Source: Pieris napi | Taxonomy: Eukaryota; Arthropoda; Insecta; Lepidoptera; Pieridae | Length of the DNA: 64,000 nt | Assembly: GCF_905475465.1 (NCBI RefSeq) | Contig: NC_062244.1 | Location: forward strand, 2,616,501-2,680,500 | Direction of reading: 5' to 3' | Notes under the pieces: model-generated | What the model saw: the letters and a program-made list of their open reading frames with translations, nothing else | Databases searched by the model: none | What the model was told of the DNA's origin: nothing | Shown here: positions 51,701 to 61,317 of the stretch, piece after piece | Position numbering within the stretch: position 1 is the first letter of the stretch | Layout of the letters: every line of letters begins with the position of its first letter | Program-made: the position numbers and the translations under genes

Positions 51701-54700
51701 ACGAATACATCCAGCCTTACTCCTACCATGGAGAACCTATACGGACCTTCGAAGAGTTCTTTGGCACGACAAATCCATACGCAGATCTTCTAGACTACTA
51801 TGAAGACCCCCCACCAATGTTCGATTCCCCCCTCGGGAAGGGTTACAAAGAAAAAGACCCTACAATAGTCAGACCTCTTGCTTTATCCCTTGAGGAGGTC
51901 TACAAAGGCGGCTTGAAGAAGATGAAAATACAACGCCTAGTTTTCACAGACGAAACATGTTCCGAGCTGAAGCTGCGAGAAAAAGTCCTATCAATTCCCA
52001 TAAAACCAGGCATTTATCCAAACACAGAGGTCCGTTTCAAGGAGGAAGGCGATCAAGGACCAACAAGGATTCCAGCAGATGTCATCTTCATAACAGAAGA
52101 TAGACCACACGAGCGCTTTGTCAGGTCAGGGCTGAGCGACCTCCTAATGGTTCGTACTGTTACATTGCAGGAAGCATTGTGCGGTTTTATGATAGACATC
52201 AGAACTTTGGATGACAGAATCTTGCACATAAAAATCTCTGATGTGGTAACACCTGCGTATGAGAAGATCTTAGAAGACGAAGGGTTGCCCGTACCCGTAT
52301 GCCCTAACAAAGCGAAGGGTAATTTGATAATACGTTTTCAAATAGTGTTCCCAGATTACTTGTCCAAACGTACCAAGAAGGCATTTGAGGAAGCCTTCAA
52401 AGTCAGGGAGGAGGAAGATGAGAAATTTGCTAAATTGAAATGTGGTACTTTGTCTACGACTTCTTTCTATAAACTATGATCATACAGTATTATCTCTTTG
52501 AATTCTGTTAAGGGAGCGTTCAAGTATTACGTCACGCAATTTTTGGAGACGAGATTAACGTTTTACAAAAGAAACCCCCCCCCCCCCCCAAATTCGTTAC
52601 GTAATACTTTAACGCTCCCGTAACCTTGTTTAGCACGCTCTTTAAGGTTTAAGTTTTCATTTAGTTTAGGTTATTATTGTTATTTTTTAATCTTTTTAGT
52701 TATTATTAATTTTTAGTTTTGTGTTTGTTGTTAATTTTTTCCTTTGATAGATTAGGCTCTTTCCGTATCACCTCGACGTCCGTCGTTCCACAACTGAGCG
52801 TTTTCTAAGGCAGTTTATGTCGCGCACCACCACTATGTGGAATCAGCTGCCCACGGAAGTATTTCCGAACCAATTCGACTTAAGGTCCCTTCAAGAAAAG
52901 AGCGTACCAATTCTTAAAAGACCGGCAACGCACTTGCGAGCCTTCTGGCATTGTGAGTGTCCATGGGCGGCGGTATCACTTAACATCAGGTGAGCCTCCT
53001 GCCCGTTTGTCTCCTTTTACATAAAAAAAAGCACTTACCTTCTATTATAATTATTGATATGTATATAATATTTTTTTAGGCATACACATTGTTTTAGAAC
53101 TTATAAATAAATAAAATATGTGCATATTTACATCGGGCTCTTTCAGGCAGAGAAATTTTGGACTTATATAAACTTACCTTCAAATCAGTAGGATTATAGA
53201 ATGTCTTGGAACACACAGCGCAGGTAAATGGTCTTTCCCCCCTATGTCGGGCCATGTGGGACCTCAAGGCGTAACCGCTGAAGAACCGCTTCTCGCACAC
53301 CGTACACTGATGGCTCTTCTGCTCAAAGTGTGTCTGCCTGTGTCTGTATAGTAATGTCTTTGTTTGGAAGGTCCGTTGGCAGACAGAGCAAGTTGGCTGC
53401 TTAGGTGGGCGCTGTTCGTGTGTGCGCATGTGCATTTTCAACATACCTGGACCCTGTAATGTTTCAATCAATAAGTCGTCATAGTCGTAGAATAGTGACG
53501 GATCTGACAAATAGTAAACTTTACAGCCATTTCAAAATATTATAATCATTTTAGTTTTTGTCATAAATATTGAAGTGAAACTTCTTTATCGGGGTTGGAA
53601 AAAAATTTTGTGTAACATTTTTTCGTTACGCGTCACATTTTTCGGTTACGCGTCACATGTTTCGGTTACGCGTCACATTTGACCGTTACGCGCGTCTTTT
53701 TCTTGTCCCTACCAGGGTTGATTCAAAGAGATTCTAAACCATTAATAACAAAAATGTATAATAACTATAACAATGATACTAAAAATTCTATTACAATTTA
53801 TGAAATTCTGTAATAATCTTAGTGGTAATAAAGTAAAATGAAATAATTGTATTATTTGTATTCAAGTCTGTGATATTAAAAGCCTTTTGTTAAACTTTAT
53901 CTAATTTAACTTTATTTAACCAATTTCTGTAAAGTTAGTTGCATATAGATAATTTTTCGAAAAATAAGGTCATAAAGAAGTTTCACTTCTAACGTGTGTA
54001 CACTAGTACACGCACATTTTTTTTAATTCATATTCTGTTATTATGAAAATTGGCATACAAGCATAGAAAAGGGTCTGTTTTGAAACAAAATAAAAATAAT
54101 AACAATAAATTACATAGTTTTCTAGAAAAATCACATGTTTCTTTCAAAGCAGTCACTTTACCGACTGATTAATTTGAAATTCTAAACACAGAATTTTTAT
54201 TTTAATGTAGAAGTAATATTGGCAATGTAGTATCCAAAATGGACATTGTTCTATGATCATCACGAAGTACTCTTTCTATGAGTTTGACAATGGATTAAAT
54301 ATATTTATTTATTAAATCATTCGTCTCACTTTATTTGTTACTAGCTGGTGCCCGCGACTTCGTCTGCTCAGCATTAAAATAATATTTGTCCAAATTATGC
54401 AGCGTGAAAGACATATTTTATCTACTTTAAATAACAGAAGCGATAAAAGTATCTATTGTCATTTAGGAATCTATTTATTACTACCAAATGTGCATTTGAA
54501 ATAAATTATCAATTTTTATTATAGTTCATTATTTTAGCTATAATGGCTTACACATAAGATATATGCTGAGGCAGGCTTTTTTGTAGGATTATTTAAGATA
54601 AACATTTTCATCATACATTACATATGTGTAACTCTAGCGGTTTTGGCAGCGTACGCCAGAATAGCTCGCAGATGGTAGATGTTTTCCTACTGACTTGATA

Positions 54701-57700
54701 TTTTGGACCACTCACACAATGTCTTTACAAATTGTAGCCTATGTGTTATTCTGATGTTTAAGCTATATTATTGTAAAGTTTAAATAAAATCCACTCAGTA
54801 GTTTTTACGTGAAAGAGTAACAAACATCCATTCATACAAACTTTCGCGTTTATATTAGTAGGATTTAATTAATTCCAAAATGTTGTAAAAATATTTTAAG
54901 GTAATATTTTAATTAATCTTTATATATATAATTCTACTGTACATGTGTATATCATTGAACTCCTCTTAAACGGCGGGACCGATTTCAATGAATTTTTTGT
55001 ATGCGTTTGGGTGGCACCCCGGATGATTTAGATTCACAGATCAGCCCGGCAGATGGCGCTGCAGGCGGTACTTTCATACTTTGTTTAATATCATTACGCT
55101 TGAATTATAATGCAGGACAAATGTTTGAACTTTTTTGTATATTATGTTTCTATCTTTGGCTATATAATTAGTATAATTGTTTTTTGTTATATATAAGTTT
55201 TGTTAGCTGTAGGAGTACGAAATAAATAAAAGAATGGCTATTAAGAGTTGCAGAGTTCTTTGTCAGTTTGACTTATCATTTGGAACACGCATGGTACTCT
55301 GATGATGGAAGGTAATGTATATCATAAATTTCAATGTACAGGTATTGTAATGTACATATATTTAATTTTTGAAGTTATACTTCTTTAGGCGCGTTATGAA
55401 AAATTTATGAGAGTGAAATTTTACGATGCGCGCGCACCGTGACACAAAATAAACAGAATGAAGTTGCCCACGGAAGATGCTACTGCATTGGACATAATTT
55501 AAAAACAACATTCGAATAATAATAGAATTTATGTTACACTTAATGTAAGAGAATAATAATAAATATTTATTTATTTGAATGCAATCAAAAACTATTTTTA
55601 ATAATGCCAAAGAAGTATAACTTCTTACGCTCGTACATACGTACACGCACCCTTTTTTTATATATATTACTTATTTTTTTTAAATTACAATAACTTGCTT
55701 TAACATAACGATGAGCTTGCAGATGGCAAACATTTTGTAAGAAACTTTGGTGATTTAAAATAGTGACGGAGATTTTATTGCCAGTTCTTCTCGTCCGTTA
55801 TACGCCCTCGATTTGAGAACTGGCAATACATGTAACTTTTTTTGTGACGTTCATAAGTGTACATTAAATTACCTACATTAATCTTAATATATATAAATTA
55901 CGTGTCACGTTGTTTGTCCGCTATGGACTCCTAAATTACCGAACCGATATCAATCGCATTTGCACACCGTGTGTAGTTTGATCCAACTTAAAAGATAGGA
56001 TAGCTTACATCTCAATTTATACCCGCAATATTATTTTATTGCAAAATATTTGTTTATGATTTGATAGTCACAATTCTAACAGATGGCGCTGTGTTGAAAG
56101 TACCAACGTTTCATATAAGCTACAATTTAATGGCATAACCACCAAAAAAGCATTGTGGTCCCCATGACTGGTGTTCTCCTACCGTTTCCCTTGAATAGTT
56201 TGCTAATATGTCATATAACAAAAACCTTAGCCACAGCAACGCTTGGCCGGTCTGCTAGTAAATTATATTTTTTACCGCCTATGGACACACGCTGCCAGAC
56301 TCGAGTGCGTTGCCGACCTATAAATTTATTTAATCACCTTAAAAGTCCTATCACAAATGGGGCACTTTGGCGGCTTCTTGCAGTTCGCCTTGATCCAATT
56401 TGTATGTGATTTCAGGTGCTGCTTCAACCACCTCGCGTGTTTAAACTCCTTGTGACAGAGGTTACACACGTGGCGACCGGCTGCCGTCGTGGTGGACTGG
56501 AACACCACCATTTGGAGATAGTTCTCCTCGTCAGAGTTGAGGGCTTCATCTTCTTTTGGCTGGTCTGGGATTGTTTGCAGCTGAAAACAAAGAAATAAGA
56601 AGGTAAGAAAAGAAAGAAATATATAACATGGTGACAATAAAAACGAAACAATATACATACATACACACATGCAAGCAAAATTAAAAAAAAAACAGAATTA
56701 AAGATAATGTAATTAATTTTTTTTTTCAAAATAAAATAAGTTTTGTACTCTTAGACCTTTTTTTAAAATTAATTACACTTGCCTGGAAGAAATCACCAAG
56801 TAGTGATTATGCCACCCATTACAGTATACTATGGTTTTTAAGTTTATTTTGTTCTAGTGTGTACAATAATGTGTAAATAAATTATATTTTAAGATCAAAC
56901 ATGTGTTTAGTTTATGCAATACACAATTTCACCTTTGGTGAGTACAAAATTTGAAGATATATATCCTCCTCTTTAAATAAATTATGTGGTTTATCGCCTA
57001 CTGAGATATGAACTTACATTTTACATCACAAACAAGCTATGCCTTATAAATTTTTTACCCTTAAAATTATATTAGTAAATGTTTAAAAGTTAAGTAAAGT
57101 ATGTATATTTTGACAGGCAATTGTAGTCTCTATATACATATGGAAGCTGTCTCATCATTTATTAGAAAATATTACACTCTTTAACAGTGGCGTAACAATA
57201 GGGCAGGGCTGGCAAAATGCCAGGGGCCCCCGACCCAATAGGGTCCCCCTAAAGAGATATTATGTTCTATGGATGAATGTGAGGTTTCCAATACGCATTG
57301 GGCTAGCGTAGGGACTACAGACCATTCCCTCTCGCCTAAGAGAGGAGGCTTATGGTTATTAGTGGGACATATACATAGTGTAAAAAATCTCAAACTATTA
57401 AATTTAAACTGAGTACAACGTGACAATTTTTCCTGATAGGGCCCCATCTAAAGAATTTGCCACGGGCCCCAGACGGTATAGTTACGCCACTGCTCTTTAA
57501 CTACTAAAGTGTGACTTTCAAATTGTGTTTACCCTATGATGAAACCAGTTTACTTTAGTAGAAACTGTTAAAATGAGACTTATTTATTTTTATAATTAAA
57601 GGGGTTAGGTAATTCTTCAGACCCTTTGTCAACGAATCCAAAACTCACCCCATTCACCACAAAACCGTGAACAATATAAAAAATTGTGTACCTTATCTAT

Positions 57701-59406
57701 ATCAAAATCCTCTTTCTGCAGTATTTCCTGTGTTACATCAGTAGTGTCAGTGTTATCAAAGAATCCATCCAAAATATTCTGATTACTATTTAAGCTAGGC
57801 ACTTCGATGAATTGTATGTATGATGATGTTTCTATATGATCCTGTAACTATTACATGATGACATTAATTTGCATGCTTGTAGGTTAAGTACACTATAATA
57901 TTACTTATTTTTGGAGGCAGTACAGTATTGTACCACCTAGCTCCTAACAAGTACTTTGTGGATAAGATTTTTTAGTGATAAATTGCTGAGCCGAGCCTTA
58001 CTAAAGATGTCACGGAAAAGTTCTTTTCCCTTCTTCTGCCTTGAATGTAATACTAGCACTAAGTGTAAATTTAGAAGCATTTTTTACAATCATTGTGTTA
58101 CTTAAATGAATAAGTAATATTTTGACTTGATTCTGAATTGAATACTATATAACTCCAAATAGCGATAGGAATTCCAACTTCAATATTGAGTTTAAGTACC
58201 ACGCGATCCTTATTATATCGCGAAAATTACAGCCCATTGCATTAATTATTATCTAAGCAAGTCATTAAAATACCTGATCCTTTTGCAACCCCCCTTCTTC
58301 TTGCCTCTTCTGTTCCTGGAGCATGACGTCATTCCTCTCTATCGACTCCTTGAATGTGTAGCATCTTGAGATCTGATGTACACATTGAAGACATAATTGC
58401 TTTGGTAAGCCATCGTCGATCGCGACCTGCGATTTGTATATTTTTTTAGTATTTTTTTTATATTTTCACTCGCCGTTGTGATCACTTCTTTTTTACTGAA
58501 TATACGGAAAAAAAATTAATTAAAAAATAATTACTGTATTTAATAATTTCATTAGTGCAAGTGCTAATTAAAAAGCATTTAAGAGCAAATATAGTTGAAA
58601 TTTTTTGAAGACCTATTGAATACCTGCATATATTACAGTGAAATTTATTTAGTGGACTGTAAATTCTTAAAGAAAATGGATTATACTTAATAGGTAACTG
58701 ACCTATCTTGATAACCTAAAGAAAAGAACGGACGAAAAGGACTAATTTTGTGTATTATTAATTAAATACTTGAAGAATCTAATTTAATTCGAACTCGGTT
58801 CTAGTACCAGTTTTCTACGACGTCTATTTAGAAATATAAAAGTTATTTTGATAGAGCAATCTTTAAAATAACAATAATAACAATAACTTTCTTATACAAT
58901 CGAGTACAAGAACAATAAACAATTATGGAAAAGTCAATACATGTTGGAAGCTTAATCCGGGAATCAAAAAATCTACTATTTTTAAAACGCCCATCATTGC
59001 ACCTCAATATATCTAGGTACAAATATTATTTTTTTATCTCACTCACCCCTTATGAGGTACCTAAGGTAAGAAGAGGACAGATGAATATTTCACAATCGAA
59101 TTCCTAGAATATTATGCACAAAAGAGAAACTTGAAATGACGCTATCCCATGATTTCTAAACAAAGATGACTCGAGAAGTATGAACGAGTAAGATATGCCT
59201 TTGCGTAAGTGTGAAAGAGACAACAACATGCCCCAAAATGCCTATCACTGTTAAATTTGTCATCTCACCTGCACTTTAGATATCCCCATCAACATCGTCG
59301 CCGTCAGCTGCTCGAATAATGGTCTCATATCCTTTTTAATTTGCAAACAGGCACGACAAATTTTATCAAAATTATATTTTTGCCCTTTTTTCTCCGTAGC
59401 AGCCAT
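39720..59406 (-). CDS. ZAD-C2H2 zinc-finger transcription factor with glutamine-rich tail, 738 aa
   Basis: Fifteen coding exons: 59269-59406, 58274-58426, 57692-57841, 56338-56580, 53178-53453, 50207-50396, 48389-48566, 46672-46745, 45839-45978, 44539-44703, 43342-43515, 42444-42521, 41814-41879, 40741-40815 and 39720-39836. The 2217 nt stay in frame. An N-terminal ZAD domain (about 14-85; CRACL and LCLQC) is the insect zinc-finger-associated dimerisation module. Eleven C2H2 fingers follow: ten between about 175 and 465, then one after an acidic linker (DERDENNEEETEELE). TGEKP-type linkers join some of them. Several fingers are split by introns. The last 170 residues are Gln-rich, as in activation or prion-like regions. 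It is presumably a nuclear DNA-binding regulator; the target is unknown. The start is the first ATG in a good context (AAT ATG G). Confidence 0.93.
41215..41465 (-). repeat. SINE family A
   Basis: Complete reverse copy with CACACCAATTGACTTAGTCC at the tail side and ACTAACCACTAGACCAATGA at the head. Confidence 0.85.
42190..42425. repeat. TATAACGCG-ended MITE in the zinc-finger gene
   Basis: CTATAACGCGGTAAACCCG at the left and ACGCGTTATAGGGAGAT at the right are weak inverted ends. Interior words resemble the CGTTATA elements at 44708 and 46378. Confidence 0.5.
43438..43515 (-). repeat. CAG/CAA trinucleotide tract coding for polyglutamine
   Basis: Mixed CAA and CAG codons at the start of exon 11 give a run of about 17 Gln, one His, then eight Gln. 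The mixed codons make it less slippage-prone than pure CAG. Confidence 0.9.
43867..44208 (+). mobile_element. Helitron-like element, uninterrupted copy
   Basis: CCCATACTCCTCCGAAACGG near the start and GTTTGCCGGGTCAGCTAG at the 3' end, followed by T. It is the empty-site reference for the nested insertion at 15-22 kb. Confidence 0.8.
44276..44517 (+). repeat. SINE family A
   Basis: Complete plus-strand copy ending in an A-rich tail about 20 bp before zinc-finger exon 10. Confidence 0.9.
44708..44880. repeat. CGTTATAAAGAGT-ended MITE (copy 1)
   Basis: Ends near ACAGTAAATCTTTATAATGT and CGTTATAAAGAGTGTATG, with the interior CCCTATAACG. The same family is at 46378-46542. Confidence 0.65.
44942..45212 (-). 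repeat. SINE family B
   Basis: Reverse copy with GGGGATCGAACCTACGACCT in the head and CAGTAGCGCACAAC in the tail. Confidence 0.85.
45275..45535 (-). repeat. LINE 3' fragment with reverse-transcriptase C-terminus
   Basis: The minus frame reads MWNQLPTEVFPKQCDLRSYK then KRAYQFLKGRQR. It is 5'-truncated. Confidence 0.75.
45563..45747. mobile_element. Mariner/pogo-like MITE with CAGGCAGTCCTCG ends, TA duplication
   Basis: CAGGCAGTCCTCGTACTTAC is mirrored by ACGTAAGTCGAGGACTGCCTG, and TA flanks both sides. The GCACAAATCGTGCCAGAGCC tail of SINE family C is embedded in it. A related fragment is at 49970-50092. Confidence 0.75.
46085..46330 (-). repeat. SINE family A
   Basis: Reverse copy. The head is slightly shortened, with ACCAATGAGCCGTC after the A-box region. 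Confidence 0.85.
46378..46542. repeat. CGTTATAAAGAGT-ended MITE (copy 2)
   Basis: GTAAACTCTTTATAACG is mirrored by CGTTATAAAGAGTTTACAC. It shares CCTCCCTATAACG with copy 1 at 44708. Confidence 0.75.
46831..47482. mobile_element. 652-bp transposon with 30-bp inverted ends and perfect 8-bp duplication
   Basis: CATTGATATATAAAAAACCC plus AAGATGCACA is mirrored on the right. CGGCATAC flanks both sides (46823-46830 and 47483-47490). An 8-bp duplication with CA-starting ends suggests a hAT-like element, but the terminal sequence is not one I recognise. No transposase is present; an internal block matches the repeat at 4550-4600. Confidence 0.88.
47541..47790. mobile_element. MITE with CCTTGCGATTCTGTAACT ends, second copy
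   Basis: AGCCTTGCGATTCTGTAACT to AACAGAATCGCACGGCTG. It shares GCAGCGGCGGTCGCGC and TCAGTCGTGAAGC with 36174-36352 but is longer in the middle. Confidence 0.75.
47985..48163 (+). repeat. SINE family C, tRNA-headed
   Basis: The head GGGGCCTCATAGCCTAGCGG and B box GGGTTCGATTCCCGG are followed by a non-tRNA body ending GTGCCAAAGCCATTT and poly-A. The tail recurs at 45684-45718, so this is a dispersed SINE and not a functional tRNA gene. Confidence 0.8.
48575..49165 (-). mobile_element. MITE family F copy next to zinc-finger exon 7
   Basis: The palindromic ends GAAGTGAAACTTCTTTAT and GATAAAGAAGTTTCACTTC enclose GCGTAACGGAAAAATGTGAC-type repeats. It is inverted relative to 53571-54020. Its outer GTACACGCACA and poly-T run reach the acceptor of exon 7 (exon edge 48566). 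Confidence 0.8.
49465..49833 (+). mobile_element. Non-autonomous Helitron-like element
   Basis: TCTTAATATATATAAATTAC at the start and GGCCGGTCTGCTAG at the end, between A and T. It is nearly identical to 55882-56258 over its length, implying recent movement. Confidence 0.85.
49970..50092. repeat. Fragment of the CAGGCAGTCCTCG MITE
   Basis: AACCCTTGAGTTTTACATGT, TATTTCGAGAACCTAACATG and AAGTACGAGGACT match 45563-45747 in reverse. Confidence 0.7.
50520..50690 (+). repeat. LINE 3' fragment
   Basis: CCGAACCAAATCGCCTTAGG then AAGAAAAGAGCGTATCAATT and the shared 3' UTR up to GAGCCTCCTGCCCGTTTG. Confidence 0.75.
50948..51099 (+). repeat. 43-bp tandem repeat, about 3.5 units
   Basis: The unit opens AATTAGATATTATATTAATA and continues GTACACTAATAAGATATTAT plus AGT. 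Copies are virtually identical, so the array is recent. It lies 360 bp upstream of the DNAJB13-like start. Confidence 0.95.
51460..52479 (+). CDS. DNAJB13-like DnaJ homologue, intronless, 339 aa
   Basis: The J domain (1-70) opens MGFDYYGILGVKRSCSQLEI and is followed by EEFFGTTNPYADLLDYY and two C-terminal beta domains with EGDQGPTRIPADVIF and VRTLDD-like RTLDDRILHI, the layout of class B DnaJ. The Hsp70-activating HPD triad is replaced by NPE (32-34), so stimulation of Hsp70 is unlikely. Mammalian DNAJB13, a radial-spoke protein of cilia and sperm tails, also lacks a canonical HPD. The best inference is an axonemal structural role in testis. The whole gene is a single exon lying antisense in the fifth intron of the zinc-finger gene, which suggests retroposition or intron loss. 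Length fits the family (about 316-340). Confidence 0.9.
   Translation: MGFDYYGILGVKRSCSQLEIKKAYRRLALKYNPERYDNDENMRRIFALIGEAYEVLVDHKHRAVYDQYGEEGLKKGVPGPHEYIQPYSYHGEPIRTFEEFFGTTNPYADLLDYYEDPPPMFDSPLGKGYKEKDPTIVRPLALSLEEVYKGGLKKMKIQRLVFTDETCSELKLREKVLSIPIKPGIYPNTEVRFKEEGDQGPTRIPADVIFITEDRPHERFVRSGLSDLLMVRTVTLQEALCGFMIDIRTLDDRILHIKISDVVTPAYEKILEDEGLPVPVCPNKAKGNLIIRFQIVFPDYLSKRTKKAFEEAFKVREEEDEKFAKLKCGTLSTTSFYKL
52512..52621. repeat. MITE with poly-C tract
   Basis: GGGAGCGTTCAAGTATTACG is mirrored by CGTAATACTTTAACGCTCCC. The interior has a run of about 15 C. It starts about 30 bp after the DNAJB13-like stop. Confidence 0.8.
52770..53015 (+). repeat. LINE 3' fragment with reverse-transcriptase C-terminus
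   Basis: CACAACTGAGCGTTTTCTAA, then CAGCTGCCCACGGAAGTATT and the common 3' UTR. It is related to 9985-10180. Confidence 0.75.
53571..54020 (+). mobile_element. MITE family F copy, inverted partner
   Basis: GAAGTGAAACTTCTTTATCG at the left, and AAGAAGTTTCACTTCTAACG then GTACACGCACA at the right. The interior has four CGGTTACGCGTCACAT-type units. It lies in the zinc-finger gene just upstream of exon 5. Confidence 0.8.
54341..54863 (-). mobile_element. Helitron-like element, CTAGCTGGTGCCCGCGACTT type
   Basis: On plus it opens CTAGCTGGTGCCCGCGACTT and closes CGTTTATATTAGTAGGA, with T after and A before, as a reverse-oriented Helitron would. No coding sequence. Confidence 0.7.
54917..55120 (+). 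mobile_element. Lep1-type Helitron-like element, 3'-truncated
   Basis: TCTTTATATATATAATTCTA then CGGCGGGACCGATTTCAATG, as in 7819-8145. No CTAG end was found. Confidence 0.6.
55366..55650 (+). mobile_element. MITE family E, complete copy
   Basis: GAAGTTATACTTCTTTAGGC to AAGAAGTATAACTTCTTACG, then GTACACGCACC outside. The palindromic ends parallel those of family F, suggesting a common origin. Confidence 0.75.
55882..56258 (+). mobile_element. Non-autonomous Helitron-like element
   Basis: Same start (TCTTAATATATATAAATTAC) and end (GGCCGGTCTGCTAG|T) as 49465-49833. It ends 80 bp from the zinc-finger exon at 56338. Confidence 0.85.
57185..57492. mobile_element. hAT-type MITE, 308 bp, perfect 8-bp duplication
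   Basis: The ends CAGTGGCGTAACAATAGGG and GTATAGTTACGCCACTG are inverted. CTCTTTAA flanks both sides exactly (57177-57184 and 57493-57500). Duplication length and CAGTGG termini are those of hAT elements. No transposase inside. Confidence 0.92.
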
Positions 59407-60280
59407 ATTGTTAAGGATTGTCCTTATTGTCCAAGGTTCACAAAACACACAAATAAATTCCTACTGTGTCACCATACATTTATTGTAATAAACATAAGAA
59501 TATACATTACACTTTAATTTGAAATAAAACTTTTTACAAAATATATATTTAGAAATGAATTCGCACGCAAGCAAGATAGACACATGCTCGAAGTAATCGA
59601 AACGGGTGGGGAATGGCGATTGGACAAAAGCTGAACGAACAAAACAGCATTAGTAGTCAATACCTGCGAGAGAAACAAAGACAGGTATACTGTTATCGAC
59701 CTATATCGGTCTTATTCTTTTTGCTCCTTACGTAATAATAATTATTGTTACTTTTCGACTTGCGTTCTAAACATAATTAATAAAGATGAATAAATAATGG
59801 GATCGTGGTTCAATGGGATTTACAAGTGACATTCAAGAAGTTTCTTTTTATTTTTTTTATTTTATAGAAGACTTTGTTGAGGTGCTTATAGATGAGCTTT
59901 TATAAACATTTAAGTAGGTACCTGGGGCCTAGGTTTAAGACTTTATGTTTGTATAGTTAATTTTTTTTATTTGTTTCATTATTATTTTATTTATTACGTA
60001 ATATTATCAGCCTATTAAAATATAATCGTTAAAAGTTATAACATAGTTCTTGGTTTATGATCTGTAATGTTATAATATAGACCATAGGGACTCAACATTT
60101 ATTTTGTCCGACATATTACAAAATCGCATCAATAATAGGTAATTATATCCTTAATACATAGCGCGAGAGCATAGAACACTTATACCTATAGTTTCCAGTT
60201 TCCACTTTCCGAATTCCGACTGCGGCGTATTAAAATTTCAATTTAACCCACAAATTTTTAATTTCAGTTTAGTAGATGTA
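59407..60280. promoter_or_regulatory. Upstream region of the zinc-finger gene
   Basis: Divergent region between the zinc-finger start (59406, minus) and the SLC35G1-like gene. No TATA box is obvious near 59406. No repeat is recognised until the transposon at 60281. The promoter assignment is by position only. Confidence 0.3.
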
Positions 60281-61026
60281 GGGGAAGCCCGGGCAAGGAG
60301 CATAGTGCGGGCAAGAAGAATAACTGTTTTTTCCATAAATCTAAAATATATATCGCTTTGGCAATTTTTTTAGTCGTTTCACATGCAACCGACGATGCCA
60401 GTTCGACAGTTCAACCAAAACAATACGCGAGTGCATTTAATGTTAAAAAAGTAAATAATAAATATCATTGTTTTGTTATGATTTTTGTGAAGGTTTGTAC
60501 ATTAAGTTTTTGTATTTGTCATCTTATGAAATGTTTTATTTAGCCTATTGCACGTTTATCAAAGTATTACTTATTTGTAATCGTTACTTTTTGTTTACCT
60601 ACTAAAATGGTTTCAAGTCTTCAAGTTTTTTCTAATATTAGCGTGTTGGGCAAAACGGACAGGTATTATTGTATAGAAATCAGAGGTATAGACGTCAAAT
60701 CCCGTCAAAACTGAGCAAGGCGCATTAAAATTTCAGAACGCAAATAATAAGTCCAAAATTTCAGAGTTAGCAAGCCTGAGCAAGACTAAAACTAAAAAAA
60801 CCCTCAGTCAAACAACCGAACAAATGTGCGCTGACAAATACACTGAGTAAAAATAATAAATACAAGATTGGATTCAGTGTAATCGATGCAGAAGTTGGGC
60901 CCATGAAGACTGCAATTTTTATGTAGGAGTTGGCAGCTATGATGAATACGAAGACTGATTAATTTATTCAACATTGTCCTCTTTGCCCTTGAGGCGGATA
61001 ATTGATAGTTTTGCCCGGGCTTCCCC
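60281..61026 (+). mobile_element. Deleted pogo/Tigger-like transposon, 746 bp, TA duplication
   Basis: GGGGAAGCCCGGGCAA at the left is perfectly mirrored on the right, with TA on both sides. Near the right end the plus frame reads DWIQCNRCRSWAHEDC and ends DEYED stop, resembling the PHD-like zinc-binding tail seen at the end of some insect pogo-type transposases. A stop lies just upstream, so only a relic of the gene remains. Confidence 0.75.
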
Positions 61027-61317
61027 TAGACTTAACTGAAATATTGCTTGATATTCTCATAGGTTTTTGCTGATCATATTTTTATTTCAGATCATCTAAC
61101 TAAACATAGAAATAATAAAGCTGACACATGACTGATTTTTTTTATTTTATTCCCGAATTTTCAAGAATCAACTTCGGCTACCATTGAAAATATCGACCAT
61201 CAAGGCATCACTGATGATCAGCATTCAGCTTGACAGGTCTAAAAAGTGATAATAAAAATTACTCTACGATTATCTTTGTAGTCTGTGGTGTTATTATTGT
61301 TCTTAACTTATTACGAC

